From positions 1 to 64,000 of the forward strand of contig KV748218.1 of the NCBI GenBank assembly GCA_001692895.1: 64,000 bases of DNA, read 5' to 3'. The notes under the pieces are model-generated. The model had not been told where the DNA came from. It ran no database searches and saw nothing but the letters and a program-made list of their open reading frames with translations. Origin of the DNA: Cenococcum geophilum 1.58 (lineage: Eukaryota > Ascomycota > Dothideomycetes > Gloniales > Gloniaceae). The position numbers were made by a program, and so were the translations under genes. Of the stretch, positions 1 through 9,339 are shown in pieces (positions within the stretch are counted from its first letter, which is position 1; the number at the start of each line of letters is the position of its first letter).

Positions 1-1
1 T

Positions 2-2347
2 CCGTACCGCGGTCATACGGAGCAGCTCGAGGCCCTGAGGGTGCTGATATTTGAGCGGCGAGATCTCATGCTTGTGGCAAAGACGTCTTTTGGCAAGAGT
101 ATGATAATGCAAGCACTACCATGTCTTGTACCTAATGCAGTTGTTATTATTGTTCTTCCACTTAACGCGATTGGGTCAGAGCAAGTAAAAAAGATTGCAA
201 AGCTACCTTATGTTCGACCTGTTCATGTGTGGGAGAAAACAATATCCGCCGAGCTGATTGAGGATATCCGCACGGGCAGCTACACACATATCCTTATCTC
301 CCCAGAGCTTTTGGTTAGTGACAAGCTGCATAAGGTTCTGATAGACCCGATATTTCGTTCCCATGTTGCCCTTGTGGTGGTTGATGAAGTACACCTGCTT
401 GCTGATTGGGGAGAGACCTTCCGTATAGCGTACACACAACTCTTTAAAGTACGTTCAGTCTTAGTTGATAAGCCTTGGTTTGCATGTACCGCAACACTAG
501 ACCCATCTACGTTTCGGACTGTATGCAAGCTNGCTGGGTTTAAACCTAATATACAAGTTATTAAAACCCCAATCGATCGGCCGGAGCTAAAGATTATACG
601 GAGGGTCATGACCGCGCCAGAGAAGAAGGACTTTCGAGCTCTTTACTTTACTATTGCTGCTGCTCCAGTGTATTCGCACACTGCTAGTAATAGTGACCGA
701 GGAGAAGGCGAGCAATCAAGAAGCCGCTTAATATCCGCACAGCAGACATACCGCCAACAGTTCGATCAACTTCAGCTGATTCCAAAGACGATCATCTTCT
801 TTGATTCTAAGGAGTGGATAGCTGCCTGTCGTAATACTATTCGCAGCTGGTTGATCCATCGCGGCTACGATGCTGCTGTTGCTAGAGAAGCGGTGCAGAG
901 CTACCACGCAACGCTTGCGGATATTGACAAAGACCGCTTGTACGCCGAATACGCGCGCCCAACGTCTCGAATTCGAATTTTCGTTGCATCAGATGCAGTA
1001 GCACACGGTGCAGATGTCCCGGATATCTACCGTTCGATCCAATATGGAATGCCTCGCCACAAATCCTGTAATATGCTGGCACAGCGGTTTGGCCGGGCAG
1101 GCCGAGGAGAAGGCCTCTCAGGCGAAGCAATCTTTATGGTTGAGAGCCGCTGGCGGGGTCCTTGCGATGAATTAGGTGGTTCTAAGCATACACAACCTCA
1201 GTGTATAGGCGATCTTCGCGCAAGCGCGCTGCGCAATGATATCCGCGGGCGACAAAACGCAGAGACTGCGGATATTGCGGGCGATGCTTCATCTATAGCG
1301 TCAGTCAGTACTGAGCAGTTGGTAGATACAAGAAGCGGGCGTGGGTTAAGCCCTGGTGGTTCTACAGTACGCCTACCTGAAGAGCTTATCGTACCGACCC
1401 TACGCCCAAAGAAGCGGTTGACTAATGCGCAGTTGCGTGGTAAACTGCCGTTCACCCTATGGCGGCTAGTTAATGAGGATCAGGTATGCTTACGAGCAAT
1501 ACAACTTACACACTATGGAGACCCACAGTCTACTGTTAGTAAAGACTTGTGTTGCAGTAACTGCAACCCAGCAATATTCATGGATTGCGAGTACGATATC
1601 CGCACTAGCCATAGTGCGGATATTGCGAAAACCCGCCGGGAGCCTATGTTAAGCAATATACAGAAGTGGTTTACGCAATGGGCGGAGGCCAGGTATCAGG
1701 ATACATTATGGACGCCTACAGTTAATTGTGTTATACCGGATAAGCAGCTTTGTCGCCTCTGTAACATAGGGTGGGTTCCAGATGCGGCATCATTAAGGCA
1801 AGCAATGCCTGAGTGGGATCCTGATATCCTCGGTGAGGAGCTTCCGTCCCTTATTAAGCTTTTAGCAGATGAGGAACGAAAGCAGAAACAGAAAGAAATA
1901 GGGCAACTCTCAGGTTCTTCTGGGTTAATTATGCAGATGTCAGAGCGGTTTTCCCAAGCGTTAGAGCAGCACGCTGCTGCGGATGAGCGCTTATCACAGG
2001 CTCTTATACGGGCTTCGCAGGTTTCAGATAGGAGATTTGAAATATCAGCGCCGTGGCAATCAGCGCCTCACTGTGGCGCTGATATATCGCAGGCTAGTCA
2101 ACAGTCAGCCATAGACCTCTTGCCAATAACTCAGGAAGAGGATGTACCTATGCCTTCGCCAACTCTTGGGTCTCCAGCTCCTACTCCTCCATCATTACCC
2201 TTATACCAGCCGTNAGATACATCTATGCCGCCAGCAACCCGCCAGTTGGATACGTCTTTATTGGTACCGCAAAGGCGGTCGGCGCGATTAAACAGAGGCA
2301 AACGTATGCGAAGAGCACTACAGGAAATCAACGGCAACGCCAATTAG
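2..2347 (+). CDS. RecQ-like DEVH-box helicase of a mobile element (5' partial)
   Basis: An intron-free reading frame open through the left edge, so the N-terminus lies outside the window. Numbering from base 41, superfamily 2 helicase motifs appear in order. A degenerate Q-motif (YRGHTEQLEAL) precedes base 41. Then come motif I AKTSFGKS (13-20), motif II DEVH followed by LLADWG (115-122), which matches the RecQ DEAHCISQWG block, and motif III ACTAT (148-152). Motif IV is KTIIFFDS, motif V VASDAVAHGADVPD, and motif VI QRFGRAGRG. A RecQ-type zinc-binding region follows, with CLRAIQLTHYGD and then CCSNC. The Ser/Pro/Gln-rich tail is not recognised. Such helicases are known from subtelomeric and transposon-borne fungal genes. 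The tail-to-tail DUF6589-like gene and the shared 8-bp word suggest both belong to one element. Motif I lacks the usual TGGGK, so ATPase activity is not certain. One ambiguous base lies at 532 and another at 2214. Confidence 0.85.
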   Translation, partial: PYRGHTEQLEALRVLIFERRDLMLVAKTSFGKSMIMQALPCLVPNAVVIIVLPLNAIGSEQVKKIAKLPYVRPVHVWEKTISAELIEDIRTGSYTHILISPELLVSDKLHKVLIDPIFRSHVALVVVDEVHLLADWGETFRIAYTQLFKVRSVLVDKPWFACTATLDPSTFRTVCKXAGFKPNIQVIKTPIDRPELKIIRRVMTAPEKKDFRALYFTIAAAPVYSHTASNSDRGEGEQSRSRLISAQQTYRQQFDQLQLIPKTIIFFDSKEWIAACRNTIRSWLIHRGYDAAVAREAVQSYHATLADIDKDRLYAEYARPTSRIRIFVASDAVAHGADVPDIYRSIQYGMPRHKSCNMLAQRFGRAGRGEGLSGEAIFMVESRWRGPCDELGGSKHTQPQCIGDLRASALRNDIRGRQNAETADIAGDASSIASVSTEQLVDTRSGRGLSPGGSTVRLPEELIVPTLRPKKRLTNAQLRGKLPFTLWRLVNEDQVCLRAIQLTHYGDPQSTVSKDLCCSNCNPAIFMDCEYDIRTSHSADIAKTRREPMLSNIQKWFTQWAEARYQDTLWTPTVNCVIPDKQLCRLCNIGWVPDAASLRQAMPEWDPDILGEELPSLIKLLADEERKQKQKEIGQLSGSSGLIMQMSERFSQALEQHAAADERLSQALIRASQVSDRRFEISAPWQSAPHCGADISQASQQSAIDLLPITQEEDVPMPSPTLGSPAPTPPSLPLYQPXDTSMPPATRQLDTSLLVPQRRSARLNRGKRMRRALQEINGNAN

Positions 2348-2367
2348 TATACAGCGGGCTAATATTA

Positions 2368-2427
2368 GGCGAGGTTAGTTGATATCAGGCGGGGTTAGCT
2401 AATACTAGGTGAGTTTACCTTATATCC
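2368..2427. repeat. Three degenerate ~20-bp tandem units
   Basis: Between the stop codons of the two convergent element genes lie three consecutive units beginning GGCGAGGTTAG, GGCGGGGTTAG and GGTGAGTTTAC. Each is followed by a TGATATCA/CTAATACTA-like half. They run into two copies of the 8-bp word (2422-2429 and 2433-2440). The spacer also holds an AT-rich run near 2530-2560. Function is unknown; a terminator region or protein-binding array is possible. Confidence 0.4.
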
Positions 2428-2636
2428 GCCAAGCGGATATTGCAACCATAGTAGCTGATATCTATTAGGATGACGCCCCCCCTTCCCCTTATACCCTACA
2501 CCCCTAGCAAGCGCGGCCCAGGAACTAAATAGATTAATTAATTAATAATATCAATTACTTGGGAATATGTACCAGTGCTACTAACTATAGCGGATATTGA
2601 ACGGTTGTAGTAATAGCTTATAGCTAATATCTTGTA

Positions 2637-5456
2637 TTACTCATCGAGCAACTCATACGCAGGTTGAAGCTGGGTTTGAGCAAAGTCGGCAGGGAGTACG
2701 AAGCCATCTAGCTCATTATCATCGTCATGGAGATCAAGCTCATCAAACACGGCGGAAAGATCACCGCCTAGCCGTGAATTGAACTCGTTGAGGGCAGATT
2801 GATTAAGTCGTTCAATACCTAGTTGTAGTAGAGGCGGCGCTTCCATCTTTGCTCGCCGTGCCTGACGGCGGATAATAGAACCTTCGGCAATCGCATTAGC
2901 AAGCGATTGAATATCCGCTGCAGGAGATTTAACAGTATGTCGAGTAGACATCCGTTCGCCGAACGTGATCTCAAACTTTGCACGTAGTGGCCCTGTATAA
3001 TTAGTCATATGAATGCTCCAGCGGAAGAGTGAGTCTAGGTTAAATGTCGAATTGCCACGAGTGTGCATAAGCTGCTTTAGCTCCCCATTAAGTAGCTCGT
3101 TGTCGAGATCTATCGGGTAGTGACTATCCTGTTCGCCGCGGATATTCACTAGACTATTTACTAGGATAGCTTGCTGGAGCTCAGGGGAACAAGCATCTGT
3201 TGAAGTTAACTGGAAGAAACGTAACATCTCTGGTAGATAGTTCTTGTTTCGACCACCTGCGAAATAGATACAAATGCGGGGGAGCACGCGGCTGAGCAGG
3301 CCAATATCCGCAAGCTTGATGGCGTGCTTGAGGACCTTGTACGTCTCTACCAGTTGTAAAAAGCGGACGTGCGTTAGAAACTCTGCATCAGCAGGCTTAG
3401 AAAGTGTTTGTGAGGATGCAGCACTGCCAGCCTGCTTAAGGTGACCCTTTTGCCGTGGTTCCGCAGGCTGGCTGGCATGGTTGGCCGCCCGAGAGACTTC
3501 CTGACCGAAAACCGCTGTGCGGATATCCTCGACCACTGCTAATAGACGTTGCGGAGATAGGCTTTTAAGGTACCGCTTGATATCTATAGGCGACTTGGTG
3601 TTACAAGACTCCTTAATCTGAGTATGGAGCAACGCTANGATACGAGCGTCGAAGCTATGGAGAATTAGCTCCTCCATATGATGAAACGGCGCGCGCTCGG
3701 CTGGGATATTTCTTCGACCTAGGTGGTTCATGTGGGTGTACAGCGTAGAGTACTCTTGGGCTGATTGCTTGCCACCATAGTGATACCGTATAACCATATA
3801 CAGGTAGTTCAGCTTTAGGTGCCAAAGAGCTGGAATAGGCAGAGCCCAACGCAGGCTATCATAGGCGGATATTGACTCAGTACGTTCTCCCTGACATGAC
3901 CGAATAAGCTTTGCGGTCTTTTGATCACCATAGATCAGAAACAGTCGCTCCTCAAATGCTTTATCGGTGCGTTGTAGATTCATTTGATGGAGAAAAATGT
4001 CGTCTAGTACCTTATAGGTTTCAGATATAGAAGCCTCTCCAGTCATAATAGGTCCTAGGTTAAACCTAGACGTCCGCGCAGCGGGTATTACATTAATAGA
4101 AGGCATACGTGGATGTTTGAACCGCGGGTTTTTGCTGAGTAATATATCAAGGCCTGGGTACGCCTCTACAATGGCTTTATAGATTAAAGCTGTCGAGATC
4201 TGCTTCTGTATCTCGTCTTGTAAATTACCTGGAGCCTCTGCAATATCCGAGAACTTAATTGGAATATCCGCACGAAGCATGCTCTGTCGAAGCCCACCAT
4301 TAGGTATACTTACACCAAAGACAAGCTTGCCAGTCGTGCGCGAATAGAACGTCCCAGTATCCCCAAGTGTTTGATGCTGAACTCGTTGGAGGTAGTCGAA
4401 GTTATCATAGACAACAATAGTATTAGAAGCTGCACCCATTAAGCGGATTTTCACCTGTATGTAGGTTAGTATATACCTGCACCGCGGAGATTGTGGGCTA
4501 AACCTTGATTCCTGGGCTATCCGCTCCTTCTGCCGGTTCAAAGTGGTATAACCATCAATTAATCCAAGCCCATGGAGCACAGAAAGCACGCGGCGCTTAA
4601 CGCCGTTGGCTTGGAGATACATCCCTAGCAGCCGTGGGATACAGTTTGCGGAGTTTCGTGAAAGGCCAAATGCAAGCGTAGAAGCTATTAGAACCGCACG
4701 GCCTTCATGCGGAGAACATTTGCGTCGACCCTCTTGACATGCTGTAATTACATGCTCTAGTGTAGGTGCGTAAGTCTTTACGGCTTGATAGCACTGCCCA
4801 AGGTCAAGCTGCTCAATATCCGCATATTGGTCAAAGCTGCCAAATAGTGACTCTTTCTCCCTTAGCTCTTCAAGCTCTCCCTGGATAGTAAGAGCAACAC
4901 TAGCACCCACTATGCCGCGCTTCTCCATCTCTTCAGTATAGATATCTAGGATATCAGCATCCTCTAGGAGTTTGTTAAGGAGCTCCCTTGCTCTTTTTTT
5001 CTTTAGTGCCTTGCGTGAACCTTCAGCCATTGTAATCCATTCAAGCGCTAGGTCTCCTATAGACATCCGCCATGGCCTAAGACGGTCGACAATTACCCGG
5101 ACCTTCTCTGCAGCGGATATCTTCTCNGCGGATATTGCGGATATTGCGGGTATTTCATCAACTCCTGCTTCTTCATCCTCTTGGGGATCTATGTAGTTTG
5201 GCAGTGGTGAGTNGGCTATTGAGGACCGCCATTGAGCTGCGGATAGCGATGGGGGAGACGACGGGGGAGACGATAGGGGAGATGATGGGGGTGGGACAAG
5301 ACGGCTGATGCCCTCGGGCACTATATCCGCTGTATCTCTTGATCCTCCAGCGGTATTGGTTAATAGAGAGGGTAGTTTATTGTCAAAAGCTTGAGAAGAC
5401 TGGCTCCTGCTAGACGAAATAGAGGGGTTTCTTCGACGCCTTTTAGATGCGCCCAT
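2637..5456 (-). CDS. DUF6589-like, putative transposase-type protein (939 aa)
   Basis: A single uninterrupted frame, convergent with the helicase and separated from it by 289 bp. The first ~110 residues are Ser/Pro-rich and probably disordered, with a basic start (KRRRR) that could act as a nuclear signal. The core (about 220-640) resembles the fungal DUF6589 family: IVVYDNFD (347-354), YGDQKT (509-514), then a stretch like W-LPIPALWHLKLNYLYM, and FHHMEE (591-596). The acidic residues D351/D354, D511 and E595/E596 are spaced as in an RNase H-fold DDE nuclease. That is my inference and is not established for this family. Ambiguous bases lie at 3638, 5127 and 5213. The 8-bp word recurs in the gene and usually encodes ADI, DIR or ISA tripeptides in one orientation or the other. 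The open frame, unlike the RIP-mutated block at 29-31 kb, suggests a recent or protected copy. Confidence 0.7.
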   Translation of the reverse strand: MGASKRRRRNPSISSSRSQSSQAFDNKLPSLLTNTAGGSRDTADIVPEGISRLVPPPSSPLSSPPSSPPSLSAAQWRSSIAXSPLPNYIDPQEDEEAGVDEIPAISAISXEKISAAEKVRVIVDRLRPWRMSIGDLALEWITMAEGSRKALKKKRARELLNKLLEDADILDIYTEEMEKRGIVGASVALTIQGELEELREKESLFGSFDQYADIEQLDLGQCYQAVKTYAPTLEHVITACQEGRRKCSPHEGRAVLIASTLAFGLSRNSANCIPRLLGMYLQANGVKRRVLSVLHGLGLIDGYTTLNRQKERIAQESRFSPQSPRCRYILTYIQVKIRLMGAASNTIVVYDNFDYLQRVQHQTLGDTGTFYSRTTGKLVFGVSIPNGGLRQSMLRADIPIKFSDIAEAPGNLQDEIQKQISTALIYKAIVEAYPGLDILLSKNPRFKHPRMPSINVIPAARTSRFNLGPIMTGEASISETYKVLDDIFLHQMNLQRTDKAFEERLFLIYGDQKTAKLIRSCQGERTESISAYDSLRWALPIPALWHLKLNYLYMVIRYHYGGKQSAQEYSTLYTHMNHLGRRNIPAERAPFHHMEELILHSFDARIXALLHTQIKESCNTKSPIDIKRYLKSLSPQRLLAVVEDIRTAVFGQEVSRAANHASQPAEPRQKGHLKQAGSAASSQTLSKPADAEFLTHVRFLQLVETYKVLKHAIKLADIGLLSRVLPRICIYFAGGRNKNYLPEMLRFFQLTSTDACSPELQQAILVNSLVNIRGEQDSHYPIDLDNELLNGELKQLMHTRGNSTFNLDSLFRWSIHMTNYTGPLRAKFEITFGERMSTRHTVKSPAADIQSLANAIAEGSIIRRQARRAKMEAPPLLQLGIERLNQSALNEFNSRLGGDLSAVFDELDLHDDDNELDGFVLPADFAQTQLQPAYELLDE

Positions 5457-5627
5457 GGCTGGCAGTTGGTTCTGGAAAATCCATCGATTAGAGAGCTGAT
5501 TAAGGCAATTCTAATGCAGGTATTGACAGGATAATAGACGTGGCGGTTGCTTACATTAATTTCGTTAAAGTTGATGGTTTGCCTCATACAAACAGACCGG
5601 CTCGGCTTCCAAAAGCTTGCCAAAGTG

Positions 5628-5723
5628 GCTCAGACCAAGAAACAGATGGATCGATCGAATAGGTTAGCTTGCGGATATTCGATTATCCGCGCAGCGGATA
5701 TTCATCTGTTTCTTGGTCTGAGC
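5628..5723. repeat. Perfect 21-bp inverted repeat at element right edge
   Basis: The arm at 5628-5648 (GCTCAGACC..AACAGATG) is the exact reverse complement of 5703-5723. The 54-bp interval contains two copies of GCGGATATTC (5671-5680 and 5694-5703) and a near-palindrome at 5671-5690. It sits 82 bp upstream of the LCB1 start codon. It could be a hairpin terminus of the element or an inverted terminal cluster. Confidence 0.85.
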
Positions 5724-5805
5724 ATGCTGAGTCAATTGTTCGCGTTCATTTCAGCGATATATTCTGCAACCTGCGATTCCTCCCCCCAACACTATCCACA
5801 CCACA

Positions 5806-7545
5806 ATGGATCTCCACGACGCACAAAACCTAGTATTGCGCCTCATAAGCGATGCGAATGCTCAGTTCCAAAAGGTCCCTGGATCGGCTATTCTGCTGAG
5901 ATACATTAAATCCAGCTACCAGAACGATCCCGTACGATCCGCTGTAGAGCTGTTTCTCTTCCTTTTTGCTGTGCGATATCTTTTGGCTCCGGCATACTCA
6001 ACGCAGAAGCAGAAACATGTCGCTTTGACAGAGGAGGTATGGCATTTCCTGTGCTTCAACCTTTGGATTGTTGTTAAAGGAGGATTATAGGAGATTGACG
6101 AATTAGTTGATGACTGGACTCCGGAGCCCTTGGTCGCGTCTCCAACTGCATTCGAAGAGCTGGAAAAGGAGAAGCGCCCGGTAATTATTGGGTCAGTAAC
6201 GTCTCAATGCAGCATAGTTCTCTCGCTGATAGTTCTAGTCCCACCGGCCCAAAGTCAAAGTTGTCCAACGGCCGAACTGTTACAAACCTCGCCTCCTACA
6301 ATTTTTACAACTTTGTCGCAAATGAGACGCTGAAGGAGAAAGCTATCCAAACTCTCCGGACTTACGGCGTTGGGCCATGCGGTCCTCCCGGATTTTATGG
6401 CACTCAGGATGTGCATATGAAGACGGAAGCGGATATCGCAGCCCACCTGGGTACACCAGCTTGTATCATCTATGCTCAGGCCTTTTCTACTATTTCCAGC
6501 GTCATCCCGTCATTCTCGAAGCGTGGCGATATTATTGTTGCAGACAAGGCCGTAAACTATGCTGTACGTAAGGGTATTCAAATATCCCGCAGCACAGTCC
6601 GATGGTACGAACACAACGATATGGAGGACCTGCAGCGAGTACTAGAGAAGGTTACTAAGGAACAAGCTAAAAAGCCTTTGACGAGGCGATTTATCATCAC
6701 AGAGGGACTATTCGAGAGCGTGGGGGACACAGTGAATTTACCGAAGGTGGTGAGTTTTATGCAGTACTCAACTGGTGTAGTCTATGGTAACTAACATACT
6801 CCAGATTGAACTCAAACTACGATACAAATTCCGCCTTATTTTAGACGAAACCTGGTCGTATGGCGTCTTGGGACGAACAGGACGAGGAGTCACAGAACAA
6901 CAAAATGTGGATGCAGCTGAAGTTGACATGATCATTGGTTCTCTTTCCGGGCCTCTATGCGCTGCTGGAGGTTTTTGCGCAGGAACAGGAGAAGTTGTGG
7001 AACATCAACGTATCTCATCTGCTTCATACACTTACTCCGCCGCTCTACCTGCCATGTTAGCCACCACAGCTAGCGAGACGATAGCGCTATTGCAAGAAAA
7101 TCCAGATATCATAGTTCAGTTAAGGGAGAACATCAAGGCAATGCGAGCACAGCTGGATCCTAGAAGTGACTGGGTTAAGTGTACTGGCTCTATCGACAAC
7201 CCAATCATGCTTCTAGTCTTGAAACCGGAAGTGGTGGCCTCGAAAAAACTGAGCATCGAGGACCAGGAGTTTTTGCTTCAAGATGTGGTCGATGAGGTAT
7301 GCCCAATAGCTGATTCTTAAACGCATGTAGCGACTAACATGAAGTAGTGTGTCGCCAACAGCGTTCTCATCACTAGACTAAAGAGTATACCTGCGGCTCT
7401 TCGTGCTGGCCCAAGTGATCAAGGCTGGCAGCCACAGCCAGCTCTCAAGGTGTGCATCACGACTGGGTTATCCAAAAAGGAGACAGAGAAGGCTGGTATC
7501 GTCATCAGACACGCCATTACTAAGATTGTGACGCGGAAGAAGTAG
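5806..7545 (+). CDS. LCB1: Serine palmitoyltransferase subunit 1 (LCB1)
   Basis: This subunit joins LCB2 in the ER complex that condenses serine with palmitoyl-CoA, the first step of sphingolipid synthesis. Five exons read cleanly: 5806-6036, 6091-6191, 6233-6749, 6805-7296 and 7348-7545. The N-terminus has a hydrophobic membrane segment (about residues 45-62). The PLP-fold core follows, with SNGRTVTNLASYNFYNF, GPPGFYGTQDVH, ILDETWSYGVLGRTGRG and GSLSGPLCAAGGFCAG. As is normal for LCB1, the catalytic lysine found in LCB2 is absent; the active site is completed at the dimer interface. The start is chosen because MDLHDAQNLVLRLI opens the conserved N-terminus and no upstream in-frame start fits. 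The mobile element ends 82 bp upstream, so it may have replaced or moved the original promoter. Confidence 0.93.
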
Positions 7546-8727
7546 TGTATGTGGGATGAGTTCCAGTTGGTGACTGTATTATACCATTGTTACAGCATGA
7601 ACGGCGTTATGGTTCTTCCGTATGGAGGTATTCTTAGAGTCCTGCTAACTGTAGTCATGGATTCATTTCTAAATGAGTGGAAATAATAAGTGGAATGTCT
7701 ATTGAATGTTTGAGAGCTTTCTAAAGTGTGCTTTTGCTCGTCTGATTCGTACAACTCTAGTGACAGCAATCCTTACTGGAAATATATTCCAACACGCACA
7801 ATCTACACGAACACAAAGTTTTCGAAGACTCGAGAATTGTCTAATAATTCCAATATGGGACTGGTTGAACTCCACAAAGGTGGATCGTGTATTGTGGACT
7901 AGAATCGGACCTCGGAAGATAATTGCATTCTGAGTATCGTCGATTAAAATGTTAGAGATGCTAGCAGTGCGAAAGTCTCAGCAGGATTTTATTCCTCGGT
8001 CCACTGAGTTGCAGTGCGGTGAGTTCTTGTGGTGGGTGACCAGGAGTACCAGGCACGCGGGGCATTGGCACCGTTCGTTCCTGCCACCGCCCAGCCTTTT
8101 CGATTGCGGCGCAACCGGGACCTAACCACTACGTCAACCTGTTTTACTGTGGAGGTAGCACTTTCAAGACGGGCTAATTAACGAAACCAATTCCTGCCTC
8201 CGTCTTCTTCACACTCTTCCTTCTCAAACCTCCGTTATTCCTTCTTTCGGGTTCGGTATCTGCAGCTTCCCGTCCTCCACGCATCTTCATCACTCACCCG
8301 TAGATCCCGCGTCACTCGCTCGGCCCACCTCACGTCTTCGTGGCACTCGCGGATTGTTTCGTTTCCCACCACCGCTAACGCCGCAACTTGACTTGTTGGC
8401 GCGTTTTTACATATCTGGTGCAAGAAGCTTGACCGTATCTCTTCTTTCCCCGCGCTGAATAGAAAATTAAACAGCGGTCCCGACAATTGGCGCATCGCAT
8501 CCAACCGGCGTAACGCTCTGGGTGCATTGAGGCACAGCACTTAAGAACCCCCAAAAGCCGCCCCCCGGCTTCTCTGCTCAAGTTCGCTTCCTTGCGACAT
8601 CGAGTGCGAGTGCGAGTTTGCTACTTAATTTACTTGATTGTCTCCAAAGGCCCCTCTACGGCGTAGTTCTAAGGCCTAATCAGAGAGCCTTACCACCTAC
8701 ATCTCAAGGCGCCATAAAGCTACAGCA
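7546..8727. other. Intergenic, LCB1 3' side and leader of next gene
   Basis: No convincing gene. A 75-codon frame at 7706 has no recognisable features. The stretch from about 8200 to 8727 is pyrimidine-rich and is probably the promoter and leader of the membrane-protein gene. I found no tRNA or repeat. Confidence 0.5.
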
Positions 8728-9339
8728 ATGGCGCGCACGGTAACATCAGCAGTAGTGGTGCGCGAGAAATACTACTGGCCAGATGCACAGCTCAATATCT
8801 GGACAATAATCATGGTAAGTCGAAGACTTCATATGACAGCTATGTATGCGAAAATGCGAAACGAACACCCGCTAACTTGTTCATCTTCCTAGGCTATTTC
8901 CTTATGGCGTGACCGTTGGCGCGTTAACAATTATTTTCATCATCATCGAGCTCATCCTCATTGCCCAGCGGCGGCTGCTACCCGGTATAATGATGCTGCT
9001 CTCCTTTGTACTTCTTGTGTTGTTTATAACGGGTATCATTGGGACCGCAATACAATTGTTCGGCGGGCCGAACATCAACAACCAATGCAATACCTATGTG
9101 AGCAATATGAAGGTTACGGGCCCGAGCATCAATACTCTAGCGTGGCTACAGCAGAACAATATCTGTAAGTTGAGACTAGCCAAAAAAAATTACCAACGAT
9201 AATAGAGGAATCAATGCTAATATGGTTTTACAAAGGCTCTTGCTGGAGTGCTGCTTTTGCATTCTGGATAATTGGCTCTGTGTTCCTCATCTGGATGATG
9301 ATCATGGCCAGCCAAGTGAACCAGAATCAGTACGATTAG
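8728..9339 (+). CDS. Small multi-span membrane protein (MARVEL-like), frame break near exon 1/2
   Basis: Exon 1 (8728-8814) encodes MARTVTSAVVVREKYYWPDAQ and a short continuation. Exon 2 (about 8893-9164) encodes two strong hydrophobic segments (VGALTIIFIIIELILIAQ and MMLLSFVLLVLFITGIIG) and a Cys-containing loop. Exon 3 (9236-9339) encodes another membrane segment and ends NQNQYD. I recall uncharacterised fungal four-span proteins with the same REKYYWPDAQ start and QVNQ-YD end, so the gene looks real. However, the well-formed intron at 8815-8892 joins the exons out of frame, and about one membrane segment seems to be missing. Either one base is wrong near 8893-8910 or an exon is spliced differently. 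Function is unknown; a plasma-membrane or vesicle protein is plausible. Confidence 0.6.

Larger units (their letters stand above)
1..5723. mobile_element. Two-gene helicase + DUF6589-like DNA element, left end outside window
   Basis: The block carries the helicase and the DUF6589-like gene in convergent orientation. It has 24 exact copies of GCGGATAT/ATATCCGC and five isolated ambiguous bases. On the right it stops at a 21-bp perfect inverted repeat (5628-5648 and 5703-5723). Beyond 5723 the sequence reads as the 5' leader of LCB1. The motif is then almost absent: I saw one further copy, at about 6428, inside LCB1. I therefore place the right end at or near 5723. The missing left end means no target-site duplication or matching terminal repeat can be checked. 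The family is unassigned; a KDZ-like or other helicase-bearing DNA transposon is possible. Confidence 0.65.

Noticed and set aside
6428-6435. One GCGGATAT copy inside LCB1
   Set aside because: A single copy is compatible with chance in 58 kb and lies in a conserved coding exon.
7706-7933. 75-codon frame with a possible hydrophobic N-terminus
   Set aside because: No conserved motif, no splice context, and ordinary intergenic composition.
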